This document shows, in pieces, positions 1 through 6,774 of a stretch of DNA of 18,083 nucleotides. The stretch is from assembly GCA_035946955.1 (NCBI GenBank), contig DASYYE010000090.1, forward strand, positions 1 through 18,083. Direction: 5' to 3'. This stretch comes from DASYYE01 sp035946955. GTDB taxonomy: Bacteria; Actinomycetota; Actinomycetes; Streptosporangiales; Streptosporangiaceae. How positions within the stretch are numbered: position 1 is the stretch's first letter; every line of letters starts with the position of its first letter. A program made the position numbers and the translations under genes. The notes below the pieces were generated by a model, which saw only the letters and a program-made list of their open reading frames with translations, searched no databases and was not told the DNA's origin.

Positions 1-377
1 CCGTTGGCATAGGGGTTGGTCGCGGTGGGCCGGCCGTTGTCTCCGAGGCAGAACCCGTCGGCACCCGGGCGCCGCAGCATGCCGAGCCGGTTGTCGTAGG
101 AGTGGTTCTCCATCATGACCACGACGATGTGCTCGATCTGCGGGACCGTGTCGGTGCCCATGGGCAGGTTCGGGTACGGCAGCGAGCCAGGCCGGCGCAG
201 ATGGCGGTGCCAGCGTGAGCCCTGGCCTGACCTAGGAGCGGACCGCCACCCACCGACACCGGCCACGGTCCCGGCGGCCAGCCCCGCCTTGAGCAGTCCA
301 CGCCTGCTCGGGCCGGGCCCCGCCCCGTCAGGAGCAGTGTGGCCTGCGTCCTCGGGGGCGTTATGTGTCTCGCTCAT
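1..377 (-). CDS. Tat-exported phospholipase C / acid phosphatase-type phosphoesterase (partial, N-terminal part)
   Basis: The gene runs off the left edge; about 125 codons from the start are visible. The start is ATG at 377, preceded by GGGAGG about 5 nt upstream. Residues 24-45 contain a twin-arginine type signal (SRRGLLKAGLAAGTVAG), so the enzyme is probably folded in the cytoplasm and exported by the Tat pathway. Just after it the protein reads PQIEHIVVVMMENHSYDN, the hallmark N-terminal active-site motif of the phosphoesterase family (phospholipase C, acid phosphatase AcpA; Pfam PF04185), where the Glu-Asn pair contributes to metal and phosphate binding. The following NGRPTATNPYANG also suits this family. 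Substrate (phospholipid or other phosphomonoester/diester) cannot be judged because the C-terminal part is outside the window. It is transcribed leftwards, away from the YciI gene terminator. Confidence 0.88.
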   Translation of the reverse strand, partial: MSETHNAPEDAGHTAPDGAGPGPSRRGLLKAGLAAGTVAGVGGWRSAPRSGQGSRWHRHLRRPGSLPYPNLPMGTDTVPQIEHIVVVMMENHSYDNRLGMLRRPGADGFCLGDNGRPTATNPYAN

Positions 378-586
378 AGGAACCTCCCACCAATCGGGAC
401 CTTTCCAACGGCGGAAGCGTGCCAGATCGCTGAGGCCACGACAAGGCTGACGGGCGAACGGCGCCCGTCACAGGCCGGTCCGGGCGTTCAAGAATGGCCG
501 GTGCCTTCTTCAGGTGCATTGCGCGGGAACCTGGTTCAGACTTCCTCTGGTCCCCTATCAGGGGAAAAACTGAACGGCTAATGAGA

Positions 587-617
587 CGAGGGGTGGTGCA
601 CGGGGCACCACCCCTCG
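587..617 (-). terminator. 13-bp hairpin terminator after the YciI gene
   Basis: The perfect arms CGAGGGGTGGTGC (587-599) and GCACCACCCCTCG (605-617) are separated by 5 nt. The hairpin lies 27 nt past the stop codon of the leftward YciI gene. Only a short, interrupted T-containing tract follows on the minus strand, as is common for actinobacterial terminators. It also separates this gene from the phosphoesterase gene downstream on the same strand. Confidence 0.75.
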
Positions 618-643
618 TGGGCGCGGGCGCCGGGGCGCCCTGG

Positions 644-973
644 CTACTGGATGGGCCAGACCGTGCTCTCGCCACCGCCGCCGACGGCCAGGAAGCGCTT
701 GACCCACTCCACGGCCTCGGCCTTGTCGCGGCAGTCCAACACGCCCCACCCGCCGACCAGTTCCTTGGCCTCGGTGAAAGGGCCGTCAGTGAGCGTGTAC
801 TCCCCATCGGCCAGCTTCACCCTGAAAGACTCCTCGGACGGCCCGAGGCCGCCAGCGACGAGCAGTACGCCCGCCTTGCTCGCCTCTTCCATGAACTCGC
901 CCATCCGCTCGTACAGGTCCGGGGTGGGCGGGGGTGCGGACGGGTCGCTCGGCGTGAATCCGAAGTAACGCAT
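644..973 (-). CDS. YciI-like (DGPF domain) protein
   Basis: This 109-residue protein starts with MRYFGF at 973, with AGGAG placed 7 nt before the ATG; the longer upstream reading frame has no support. It has the ferredoxin-like YCII/DGPF fold signature: residues 1-5 as the first beta strand, GLGPSEES at 42-49, and TDGPFTEAKE at 62-71, the motif that names the DGPF family (COG3795). It ends with a short WPIQ tail typical of this group. Members are small cytoplasmic proteins, often encoded beside ECF sigma factors of the SigJ/ECF42 type, and their biochemical role is not settled. Here no sigma gene is adjacent, which is somewhat unusual. The gene is monocistronic, with a strong hairpin just after its stop. 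Confidence 0.88.
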   Translation of the reverse strand: MRYFGFTPSDPSAPPPTPDLYERMGEFMEEASKAGVLLVAGGLGPSEESFRVKLADGEYTLTDGPFTEAKELVGGWGVLDCRDKAEAVEWVKRFLAVGGGGESTVWPIQ

Positions 974-1237
974 GACTTGCTCCTTGTGTGGTCGGTGGTC
1001 GGCGGTTCGCCGCCACCCACTTTGTCTGGGTGCCCGGCGCCAGGGCCGCCACCCGTTTCCTGCCCATGCGTCGAACCCGGGCGCGTCAGATCGACAGGCC
1101 GTGGAGTTTTTTCTAAACAATTTGGCGGGGCTGGTCTCGCCCCCCGCATGAGTGCGCCTCCTCCTGGGGCACCAGCATGTCAGCGTGATGAGAGCCGCGA
1201 CTGCTGACTCGGCTGAGCTGTCTCGTCCGCAGTGCCA

Positions 1238-1243
1238 TACATT
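1238..1243 (+). promoter_or_regulatory. possible -10 element for a leaderless GTG start
   Basis: TACATT ends 7 nt before the GTG at 1251, and there is no Shine-Dalgarno-like sequence in front of that GTG. This spacing is what a leaderless transcript would need. No convincing -35 hexamer is visible, so this is a weak call. Confidence 0.25.
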
Positions 1244-1250
1244 GGCGCGC

Positions 1251-1607
1251 GTGAGCCCACGCAAGGCCCGGCGCCTGCCAGCCGACGTCCCCCGCAGGCC
1301 ACGCGGGGGGTTCCGGCCTGCACCGGCGGCCGGGGATGCGGCGGAGGACGAGGAGGGTTCGCTGCGGCTGGGCCCCGAGACGACCGAGTCGGCGCCGGAC
1401 GGGGACTGGGTGGTGCGCGCCGTGCCAGGGAACGCCAGCGACAAGACCTACCGCTGCCCCGGGTGTGACCAGGAGGTGCAGCCTGCCACCCCGCACCTGG
1501 TGGTGTGGCCCGCCTATACCCCGGGAGTGGCCGAACGCCGCCACTGGCACCGGCCCTGCTGGCAGGAACGGCTGCGGCGCCGCCGGGGCACCTCTCGGCC
1601 GCGGTGA
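1251..1607 (+). CDS. conserved actinobacterial small Cys/His protein
   Basis: A 118-residue protein. The chosen start is GTG (VSPRKARRLP); the frame continues upstream to 1152, but the basic N-terminus and the -10-like TACATT in front fit this start better. Residues 1-50 are basic and then acidic and probably disordered. Residues 51-105 hold the conserved core: DGDWVVRAV, YRCPGCDQE (Cys69-x2-Cys72), then RRHWHRPCW (His98, His100, Cys103). The Cys-x2-Cys plus His-x-His-x2-Cys spacing suggests a bound zinc, possibly a treble-clef fold. From memory, Streptomyces homologues sit next to the same hydrolase and are labelled 'ATP/GTP-binding protein' without clear evidence; I see no Walker A motif here. 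Function unknown. Confidence 0.8.
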   Translation: MSPRKARRLPADVPRRPRGGFRPAPAAGDAAEDEEGSLRLGPETTESAPDGDWVVRAVPGNASDKTYRCPGCDQEVQPATPHLVVWPAYTPGVAERRHWHRPCWQERLRRRRGTSRPR

Positions 1608-1656
1608 CCGGGTGTGTGATAACAGCAACAGAGGCGTGGGGTGCGAGGGAGGGGCA

Positions 1657-1769
1657 TGTGAGCGAGCCGGAGGGCGCGGTGCCGCCTGGACTGAGGAGCG
1701 AGGAGTGAGCGCAGCGAGCGCGGGAGCGACGAGGGAAGGCGGCGCCTCAAAGCGCCCTGGAGGCGAGCG
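1657..1769 (+). repeat. structured dispersed repeat, copy 1
   Basis: First of three related copies (others at 6824-6937 and 16561-16676). Outer arm AGGGCGC (1671-1677) pairs with GCGCCCT (1752-1758). Inner arm GGTGCCGCC (1678-1686) pairs with GGCGGCGCC (1738-1746), with one T·G wobble at 1680/1744. The right side carries a 5-nt bulge TCAAA (1747-1751). The apical loop is 1687-1737, 51 nt and purine-rich. A further 3-bp helix GCC (1666-1668)/GGC (1762-1764) lies outside, flanked by opposed GA dinucleotides. The copy occupies the gap between the Cys/His protein stop (1607) and the hydrolase gene. A degenerate second copy of the 3' tail lies at about 1799-1816. Confidence 0.9.
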
Positions 1770-1836
1770 TGACCAGCGGGGCGGGTCGGCTGCCGGAGAC
1801 GAGCGGGACAGCAGGGGTGAGGTCAGGGCGGCGACC

Positions 1837-2526
1837 GTGCTGCCAGCGCGGCGGGAGCGGGTCCCGTTGCGGACCGAGGACGGCCTGTCGCTGGTCGGTG
1901 AACTGGCTATGCCCGAACACCATGACCCGGTGGCAACACTGGTATGCCTGCACCCGCTGCCGACCCACGGCGGGATGATGGACAGCCACATCCTGCGCAA
2001 GGCGTCCTACCGGCTGCCGGCCCTGGCCGACATCGCCGTGTTCCGGTTCAACACCCGCGGCACCGAGTCCGGGCACGGGCGCAGCGACGGCGAGTTCGGC
2101 GAGGGCGATACCGAACGCTACGACGTAGCCGCCGCCATAACCTGGTGCGCAACGGCCGGGCTGCCGAATCTCTGGCTGCTGGGCTGGTCCTTTGGCACCG
2201 AACTGGCCCTGCGATGGGGCAACGTCCCGGCCGTGGCCGGTGCGGTCCTGCTGTCCCCGCCGCTGCGCCGGGCCACCGGCGCTGACCTGGCAGGCTGGGC
2301 GGCCTCGGGCAAACCGCTGCTCGTGCTCGTGCCTGGGCTCGACGACTACCTGCGCCCGCCCGAGGCCCGGGAACGGTTCTCGTCCGTCCCACAGGCCGAG
2401 GTTGTGGGGGTCGAAGGAGCCAAGCACCTGTGGGTCGGTGAACCGTCAGTGCGTATCGTGCTGAACGAGATCGTGCGGCGGGTCAACCCAGCCGCCTGGC
2501 CGTTGCCCACCGAATGGAAGGACTGA
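1837..2526 (+). CDS. alpha/beta hydrolase
   Basis: A 229-residue cytoplasmic alpha/beta-hydrolase fold protein. The nucleophile elbow is GWSFGTE with Ser118. HPLPTHGGMMDSH (39-51) supplies the oxyanion-hole region, FNTRGTESG (71-79) is the conserved loop after the third strand, and LDDYLRP (168-174) and AKHLWVG (195-201) carry the likely acid (Asp169 or Asp170) and His197. Size and motifs fit the dienelactone-hydrolase-like group in COG2945. The frame is open upstream through the structured repeat to 1336. GTG 1837 (VLPARRERVPLRTEDG) is preferred because homology-like sequence begins there; GTG 1705, which has GAGGAGCGAGGA in front and lies inside the repeat, is an alternative. The SDR gene follows after 6 nt, so both are probably one operon. 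Substrate unknown. Confidence 0.87.
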   Translation: MLPARRERVPLRTEDGLSLVGELAMPEHHDPVATLVCLHPLPTHGGMMDSHILRKASYRLPALADIAVFRFNTRGTESGHGRSDGEFGEGDTERYDVAAAITWCATAGLPNLWLLGWSFGTELALRWGNVPAVAGAVLLSPPLRRATGADLAGWAASGKPLLVLVPGLDDYLRPPEARERFSSVPQAEVVGVEGAKHLWVGEPSVRIVLNEIVRRVNPAAWPLPTEWKD

Positions 2527-2532
2527 AGAAGA

Positions 2533-3288
2533 GTGTTCGGCCTAGCTGGAAAGAAAGCCCTCGTCACCGGGGCGTCCCGGGGGATCGGGCAGGTGGTTGC
2601 CGTTGCGCTGGCCCAGGCTGGGGCCGACGTTGCCCTGGTCGCCAGGAGCGAGGAAGGGCTCGTGGTGACCGCCAAGCAGGTGCGCGAGTGCGGCCGCGAG
2701 GCGCTGGTGCTCCCCGCTGATGTGACACAGCAGGACCAGGTCGCCGGAGTGGTCGAGGCGGCGGTCACGGGCCTCGGGCACGTGGACATCGTGGTGAACA
2801 ACGCCGGTGGGTCCAACTTCATGGTCGGTTTCGTGGATCTGCGCCTGCCCGGCTGGGACAAGGTCATGACGCTCAACCTGACCTCGGCCGTGTACGTGTG
2901 CCACGCGGTCGGCCCGCACATGCTGGAACGGGGCCAGGGCTCGGTGATCAACGTCGCATCCGTGGCCGGGCTGGCCGCCTCACCGCTGCTCTCGCCCTAT
3001 GGGGCCGCCAAGGCCGGGCTGGTCTCGCTCACCAAGTCCCTGGCCGTGGAGTGGGCGGCGCAGGGGGTCCGGGTGAACGCGCTGTGCCCGGGCTGGACAG
3101 CAACTGACCTCAACCGCAACCTGTGGGAGGACGAGCGGGCAGGCAAGGCCACGGTCGCGTCCGTGCCCATGCAGCGATGGGGCAAACCCGAGGAGATGGC
3201 CGGGCCAGCGGTGTTCCTGGCCAGTGACGCCTCGTCCTATATGACCGGCCAGGTGCTGGTCATCGACGGCGGCCAGACCGCTTACTGA
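2533..3288 (+). CDS. SDR-family oxidoreductase (FabG-like)
   Basis: This 251-residue classical short-chain dehydrogenase/reductase starts at GTG 2533 (MFGLAGKKALVTG), 6 nt after the hydrolase stop. The cofactor motif TGASRGIG is at 12-19 and NNAG at 89-92. The catalytic residues are all present: Asn115, Ser143, Tyr156 and Lys160 (YGAAK). PG follows at 186-187, and the C-terminus GQVLVIDGG is that of FabG-type enzymes. Arg38 after the second strand suggests NADP(H) preference (inference). The product would be labelled 3-oxoacyl-ACP reductase or glucose 1-dehydrogenase by similarity, but the true substrate cannot be told. Co-transcription with the hydrolase suggests a shared small-molecule pathway. 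The operon ends at the palindromic terminator at 3299-3326. Confidence 0.92.
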   Translation: MFGLAGKKALVTGASRGIGQVVAVALAQAGADVALVARSEEGLVVTAKQVRECGREALVLPADVTQQDQVAGVVEAAVTGLGHVDIVVNNAGGSNFMVGFVDLRLPGWDKVMTLNLTSAVYVCHAVGPHMLERGQGSVINVASVAGLAASPLLSPYGAAKAGLVSLTKSLAVEWAAQGVRVNALCPGWTATDLNRNLWEDERAGKATVASVPMQRWGKPEEMAGPAVFLASDASSYMTGQVLVIDGGQTAY

Positions 3289-3298
3289 GCACACGTGT

Positions 3299-3326
3299 GG
3301 GGGCCGGCGCGATCGCGCCGGCCCCC
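3299..3326. terminator. bidirectional palindromic terminator
   Basis: A 28-bp perfect palindrome with a GGGGGCCGGCGC left arm, centred on GATC, lies between the convergent SDR gene (stop 3288) and the coiled-coil gene (stop 3349). It can fold from either strand and probably ends transcription from both sides. No T-run follows on either strand, typical for high-GC actinobacteria. Confidence 0.85.
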
Positions 3327-3348
3327 TCACCTATGAGCTGTGTGTGGG

Positions 3349-4812
3349 CTACTCGGTCCACCACTCGTCGCCGTCACCGGAATTGGCCTTGGCCGTGACC
3401 GGCTGCTTGCTCTGCGCCGCGCCGGGCTGGCCGCCTGAGTTGCCTGGCCTGGCCTGGGTGGCCGCTGGCGCCGCCCCGCGCGCGGGGGGCTGGCTGGCGC
3501 TGGAGGCCGTGGATGTGCGCTGCGGGAGTCCGGGTGCGGCTGACGCCGACCGGGCCTGGCTGCTCTGAGGCGCGGCAGCGGGGGGCTGGCTGCCGGCAGG
3601 CACCGCGCGGGGCGCCTGGGCAGGCGCGACCGCCGGGCGGCCCGCCGGGCCCTTGAGGGCGTCGCCGAGGCCGGGGATCTGGGTGCCGAGCAGTTGGCTG
3701 ATCTGGGTCAGGTGGGAGGAGATGCTCTCCTTCTGCTTGGTCAGCTCGTCGACTTCGCGCTGCGCGGAGATCCGGTGCCGCTCGATCTCGTTCTTCGTGT
3801 CGGCCATGAGCTGGCTCGCCTGGGCCTTCGACTGCGAGACGATCTGGTCCGCGTTCTTCTTGGCATTGGCAACGAGCTGCTTGGAGTGCTGCTCGGCCTC
3901 CCGCCGGGTCTGCTCGGCCTGGGCGCTCGCCTTGGCGGCGCGCTGCTCGGCCGTGGAGGCCCGCTGCTCGGCCTCGGTGACCAGCTTCTGGGTTGCTGCC
4001 TGCGCCGCGGACAGGCGCTCAGCCTCCTGGCGCTCCGCCTCCTCGCGGCGGGAGGCGAGCTGGATCTCGAACTCGGCCTCTGCCTGGGCGCGCTGGGCTT
4101 CGCTCTCCTCCAGCAGCCGCTGGGCCTGGGTCCGCATCTCATCGGCCTGGCGCTTGGAGGTGGTGAGGATCTCGTCCCGCTCCCGCTTGGCGGAGGCACG
4201 GTTCTGGGCGACCTCGCGCTCGGCTGTGGTGCGGAGCTTGGCGATGTCACGCTCGGCCCCGGCGCGCTTGTCCGCCACCTCGTGGTCGGCCATGGCGCGG
4301 AGCTTCGCGACCTCGCGCTCGGTAGTGGAGGTCAGCTCGTCGGCCTCACGCCGCGCGGTGGTCTTGATCGCGTCGGCGTCGCGCTCGGCGGAGCCGCGCT
4401 GGTCATCGGTCTCACGCTTGGCGACGGCCCGGAGTTCGGCCGCCTCGTTCTCAGCGGCGGCGCGCTGCTCGGCCGCGTCCACCTTGGCGGCGGCGAGCAG
4501 TTCGTTGGCGGAGGCCCTGGACTCGCCCACGATCTCGGTCGCCTGCTCCTCGGCGAGGCGGAGGAGCTGCTCGATGCGCGAGCCGAGGCCGGCGTAGGTC
4601 GGGCGCTCCTGCTCCCTGATCTGCCGGTGCGCATCTGCCAGTTCCTGCCGGAGCGCCTGGATGTGCTCGCGGTGCTGGCGCATATCGCCATCGACCCGGC
4701 TGAGGTACTCATCGACCTGGTGCTGGTCGTAGCCACGCATGACCTTGGCGAAGTCACGGGAAGTGGAGTCTTCGAAGTAATTGCTGAGCTGGGCGTCAAT
4801 ATCAGGCTGCAT
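3349..4812 (-). CDS. DivIVA-domain coiled-coil polarity/cytoskeletal protein (Scy/FilP-like)
   Basis: A 487-residue cytoplasmic protein. Residues 18-45 (RDFAKVMRGYDQHQVDEYLSRV) are a DivIVA N-terminal motif, which in DivIVA binds curved membrane and the pole. Residues 46-95 are heptad-like coiled coil, and 97-239 are thirteen consecutive 11-residue (hendecad) units such as AEREVAKLRA and AERDIAKLRT. Residues 240-380 are further coiled coil. From 388 a low-complexity Ala/Pro/Gln/Ser tail, probably disordered, ends in DGDEWWTE. Architecture matches Scy and FilP, the Streptomyces proteins that assemble the tip-organising centre and filament for polar growth. In S. coelicolor they lie, as I recall, beside the epimerase and thiolase genes, as here. 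Length is closer to FilP than to the much longer Scy. It is on the minus strand 190 nt downstream of the epimerase gene and may have its own promoter in that gap. Confidence 0.88.
   Translation of the reverse strand: MQPDIDAQLSNYFEDSTSRDFAKVMRGYDQHQVDEYLSRVDGDMRQHREHIQALRQELADAHRQIREQERPTYAGLGSRIEQLLRLAEEQATEIVGESRASANELLAAAKVDAAEQRAAAENEAAELRAVAKRETDDQRGSAERDADAIKTTARREADELTSTTEREVAKLRAMADHEVADKRAGAERDIAKLRTTAEREVAQNRASAKRERDEILTTSKRQADEMRTQAQRLLEESEAQRAQAEAEFEIQLASRREEAERQEAERLSAAQAATQKLVTEAEQRASTAEQRAAKASAQAEQTRREAEQHSKQLVANAKKNADQIVSQSKAQASQLMADTKNEIERHRISAQREVDELTKQKESISSHLTQISQLLGTQIPGLGDALKGPAGRPAVAPAQAPRAVPAGSQPPAAAPQSSQARSASAAPGLPQRTSTASSASQPPARGAAPAATQARPGNSGGQPGAAQSKQPVTAKANSGDGDEWWTE
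4096..4524 (-). repeat. thirteen 33-bp units encoding hendecad coiled-coil repeats
   Basis: The DNA coding for residues 97-239 of the coiled-coil protein is an uninterrupted run of 13 diverged 33-bp units with no insertions or deletions. The consensus unit is roughly x-A-E-R-E-x-A-x-L-R-A. The units are too diverged at DNA level for recent expansion, so this is a protein-level repeat. A strict 11-residue period is characteristic of FilP/Scy-type rods. Confidence 0.85.
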
Positions 4813-5002
4813 CTGGCTTGATCCTGGCTAGATGGGACATGCGGGGCAGTGTGGGTGCTCTTTGGGGCCGACCGCGACCTGGGCCAGGCATCCGCTCACC
4901 CAGCAGTCTCACGCATCTCCAGAGCCGCTCCTCCGGCCTTTGGCAGCGTACTCCCCCTGTGTAGGCGATTGGGGCGGCTTCTGGCTTCCTGTTTCGTCTG
5001 TT

Positions 5003-5440
5003 TCACTGCGGGAAGTCCGCCCGGTCCGGGAACTGCACCAGTTCGGTGAGTACGCCGCCGATGTCGTGCGGGTGCAGGAAGGCGATCGAAGCGCCCATCG
5101 AACCGTGGCGGGGCCGCTCGTCGACCAGGCGCACGCCCTGCCCCCCGATGGCCGCCAGTGCCGAGCTGATGTCGGCCACTCCGTAGCCGATGTGATGGAT
5201 TCCCTCACCGCGCCGGGCCAGGAACCTCCCGACCGGTGTGTCCGGGGCCAGCGGCTCCAGCAACTGGACCCACGAGGCGCCGCCGGGCGCGTCGCCCACC
5301 CGCAGCATGGCCTCGCGGACACCCTGCTCGGGCACTTCCTCCCGGCTGACGACGAGCAGGCCGAAGAGTGTCTCGTAGCGGGCGATCGCGGCGTCGAGGT
5401 CGTGGCAGGCGATCCCCACGTGGTCGATTCGCTGCAGCAA
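5003..5440 (-). CDS. mce: methylmalonyl-CoA epimerase
   Basis: A 145-residue VOC/glyoxalase-fold enzyme that interconverts (S)- and (R)-methylmalonyl-CoA in propionyl-CoA metabolism. The start is set at TTG 5440 (LLQRIDHVGIA), because AGGGAGG lies 5 nt upstream and the N-terminus then matches the family; a longer ATG frame to 5527 lacks such a site. Expected metal ligands are visible: His7 in RIDHVGIA, Gln59 in WVQLLEP, His83 in GIHHIGY, and Glu133 in GGVLTELVQ. The end FLHPHDIGGVLTELVQ is highly typical. The gene is divergent from the thiolase gene, separated by 134 nt that must hold both promoters, and lies upstream of the coiled-coil gene on the same strand. Its product would serve the B12-mutase/MeaB functions encoded nearby. 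Confidence 0.93.
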   Translation of the reverse strand: MLQRIDHVGIACHDLDAAIARYETLFGLLVVSREEVPEQGVREAMLRVGDAPGGASWVQLLEPLAPDTPVGRFLARRGEGIHHIGYGVADISSALAAIGGQGVRLVDERPRHGSMGASIAFLHPHDIGGVLTELVQFPDRADFPQ

Positions 5441-5574
5441 CGCTGCCTCCCTCGTGGTCTGGCGGGCCGCCGGGCCGGTCTGGGCTGCCGGGCGGCCGTG
5501 TGGTCCCTTGCGTATCGTGGCAGACATCCCCTGCGGTGTGAGTGCGCGTGGGACGAAGGTCAGCGGAGGAAGCC

Positions 5575-6774
5575 ATGTCAGATGCGGTGGTGACCGGCGG
5601 TGCCCGGACGGCGTTCGGCCGGCTGCTCGGGTCGCTCAAGGACTTCAGTGCCGCAGACCTCGGCGGGGTGGTGATCAAGGCGGCTCTGGAGCGGTCCGGT
5701 GTGCGCCCGGACGAGGTCGAGTACGTCATCATGGGCCAGGTGCTTCAGGCTGGCGCCGGTCAGGTCCCCGCGCGTCAGGCGGCGGTCGCGGCCGGGGTGC
5801 CGATGACGGTGCCCGCGCTGACCATCAACAAGGTGTGCCTGTCCGGGCTGGACGCGATAGCGCTCGCCGCCCAGCTCATCCGGGCCGGTGAGTTCGACAT
5901 CGTGGTGGCCGGGGGCATGGAGTCCATGACCCGGGCCCCACACCTGCTGCCAGACATGCGGACGGGCCACGAGTTCGGCGCGGTGGAAGCGCCCGACGCA
6001 ATGGCCCTCGACGGGCTCACCGACCCCTTCGAGCACACACCCATGGGTGAGCTGACCGACCTGCACAACGCCAGGCTCGGCATCAACCGGGCCGAGCAGG
6101 ACACCTACGCCGCCCTGTCCCACCAGCGCGCCGCAACGGCAATCAAGGACGGGCTGCTGGCCAGCGAGACCGTGCCGGTGGCGCTGCCGGTGCGCCGGGG
6201 CGAGCCGGTGCTGTTCGACACCGACGAGGGTGTGCGCCCGGAAACGACCGCGGAGGCGCTGGCCAAGCTCCGCCCGGCTTTCTCCGCCGACGGCACCATC
6301 ACCGCTGGGTCGGCTTCCCAGATCTCCGACGGCGCCTGCGCCGTCGTGGTCATGTCCGCCCGCGCCGCGGCCGAGCGCGGCGCCCCGGTGCTCGCCGAGG
6401 TGGGCGCGCACGGCAATGTGGCCGGGCCGGACAGCTCGCTGCAGTCCCAGCCGTCGCGCGCCATCCGCCACGCCCTGCGCAAGGCCGGCCTGGGCGTCGC
6501 CGACCTCGACCTGATCGAGATCAATGAGGCGTTCGCCGCCGTAGTGGTGCAGTCCATGCGTGACCTGGGAGTCGGCACGGACCAGGTCAATGTGAACGGC
6601 GGCGCCATCGCGCTGGGCCACCCGATCGGGGCCTCTGGCGCGAGGATCGCACTCCACCTCGTCAACGAACTGCACAGGCGGGGCGGCGGGCTCGGTGCCG
6701 CTGCGCTGTGCGGCGGTGGCGGGCAGGGCAGTGCCCTGCTGCTGCGGGTACCCGGACCGGAACAGCGTGGCTGA
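5575..6774 (+). CDS. acetyl-CoA C-acetyltransferase (thiolase)
   Basis: A 399-residue thiolase II that condenses two acetyl-CoA to acetoacetyl-CoA or does the reverse cleavage. The ATG at 5575 has GGAGGA 5-6 nt upstream and is preferred over the in-frame ATG at 5542. The catalytic Cys88 lies in INKVCLSG. His349 is in ALGHPIGASG and Cys379 in LCGGGGQG, at positions nearly identical to Zoogloea PhaA (Cys89, His348, Cys378). NEAFAA is the conserved thiolase motif. The length is that of biosynthetic thiolases. The C-terminal codons overlap the putative GTG start of meaB by 8 nt, so the genes are likely co-translated. Physiological direction cannot be read from sequence. Confidence 0.95.
   Translation: MSDAVVTGGARTAFGRLLGSLKDFSAADLGGVVIKAALERSGVRPDEVEYVIMGQVLQAGAGQVPARQAAVAAGVPMTVPALTINKVCLSGLDAIALAAQLIRAGEFDIVVAGGMESMTRAPHLLPDMRTGHEFGAVEAPDAMALDGLTDPFEHTPMGELTDLHNARLGINRAEQDTYAALSHQRAATAIKDGLLASETVPVALPVRRGEPVLFDTDEGVRPETTAEALAKLRPAFSADGTITAGSASQISDGACAVVVMSARAAAERGAPVLAEVGAHGNVAGPDSSLQSQPSRAIRHALRKAGLGVADLDLIEINEAFAAVVVQSMRDLGVGTDQVNVNGGAIALGHPIGASGARIALHLVNELHRRGGGLGAAALCGGGGQGSALLLRVPGPEQRG

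Noticed and set aside
551..565. TCCCC/GGGGA hairpin upstream of the phosphoesterase gene
   Set aside because: The stem is only 5 bp and expected by chance in this base composition; no clear role by position.
1514..1750. Minus-strand peptide LPSSL..LRSLLAPQSRR shared by all three repeats
   Set aside because: The shared peptide reflects shared DNA, not a gene family: the surrounding frames differ and have no ribosome site. I treat it as a by-product of the repeat.
3694..4821. Plus-strand open frame rich in Leu/Gly/Arg over the coiled-coil gene
   Set aside because: Its repetitiveness comes from the 33-bp hendecad repeats read on the wrong strand.
5465..5497. GGCCGCC/GGCGGCC inverted repeat in the epimerase/thiolase gap
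   Set aside because: A 7-bp GC-only stem with a 19-nt loop is common by chance here; it is not convincing as an operator.
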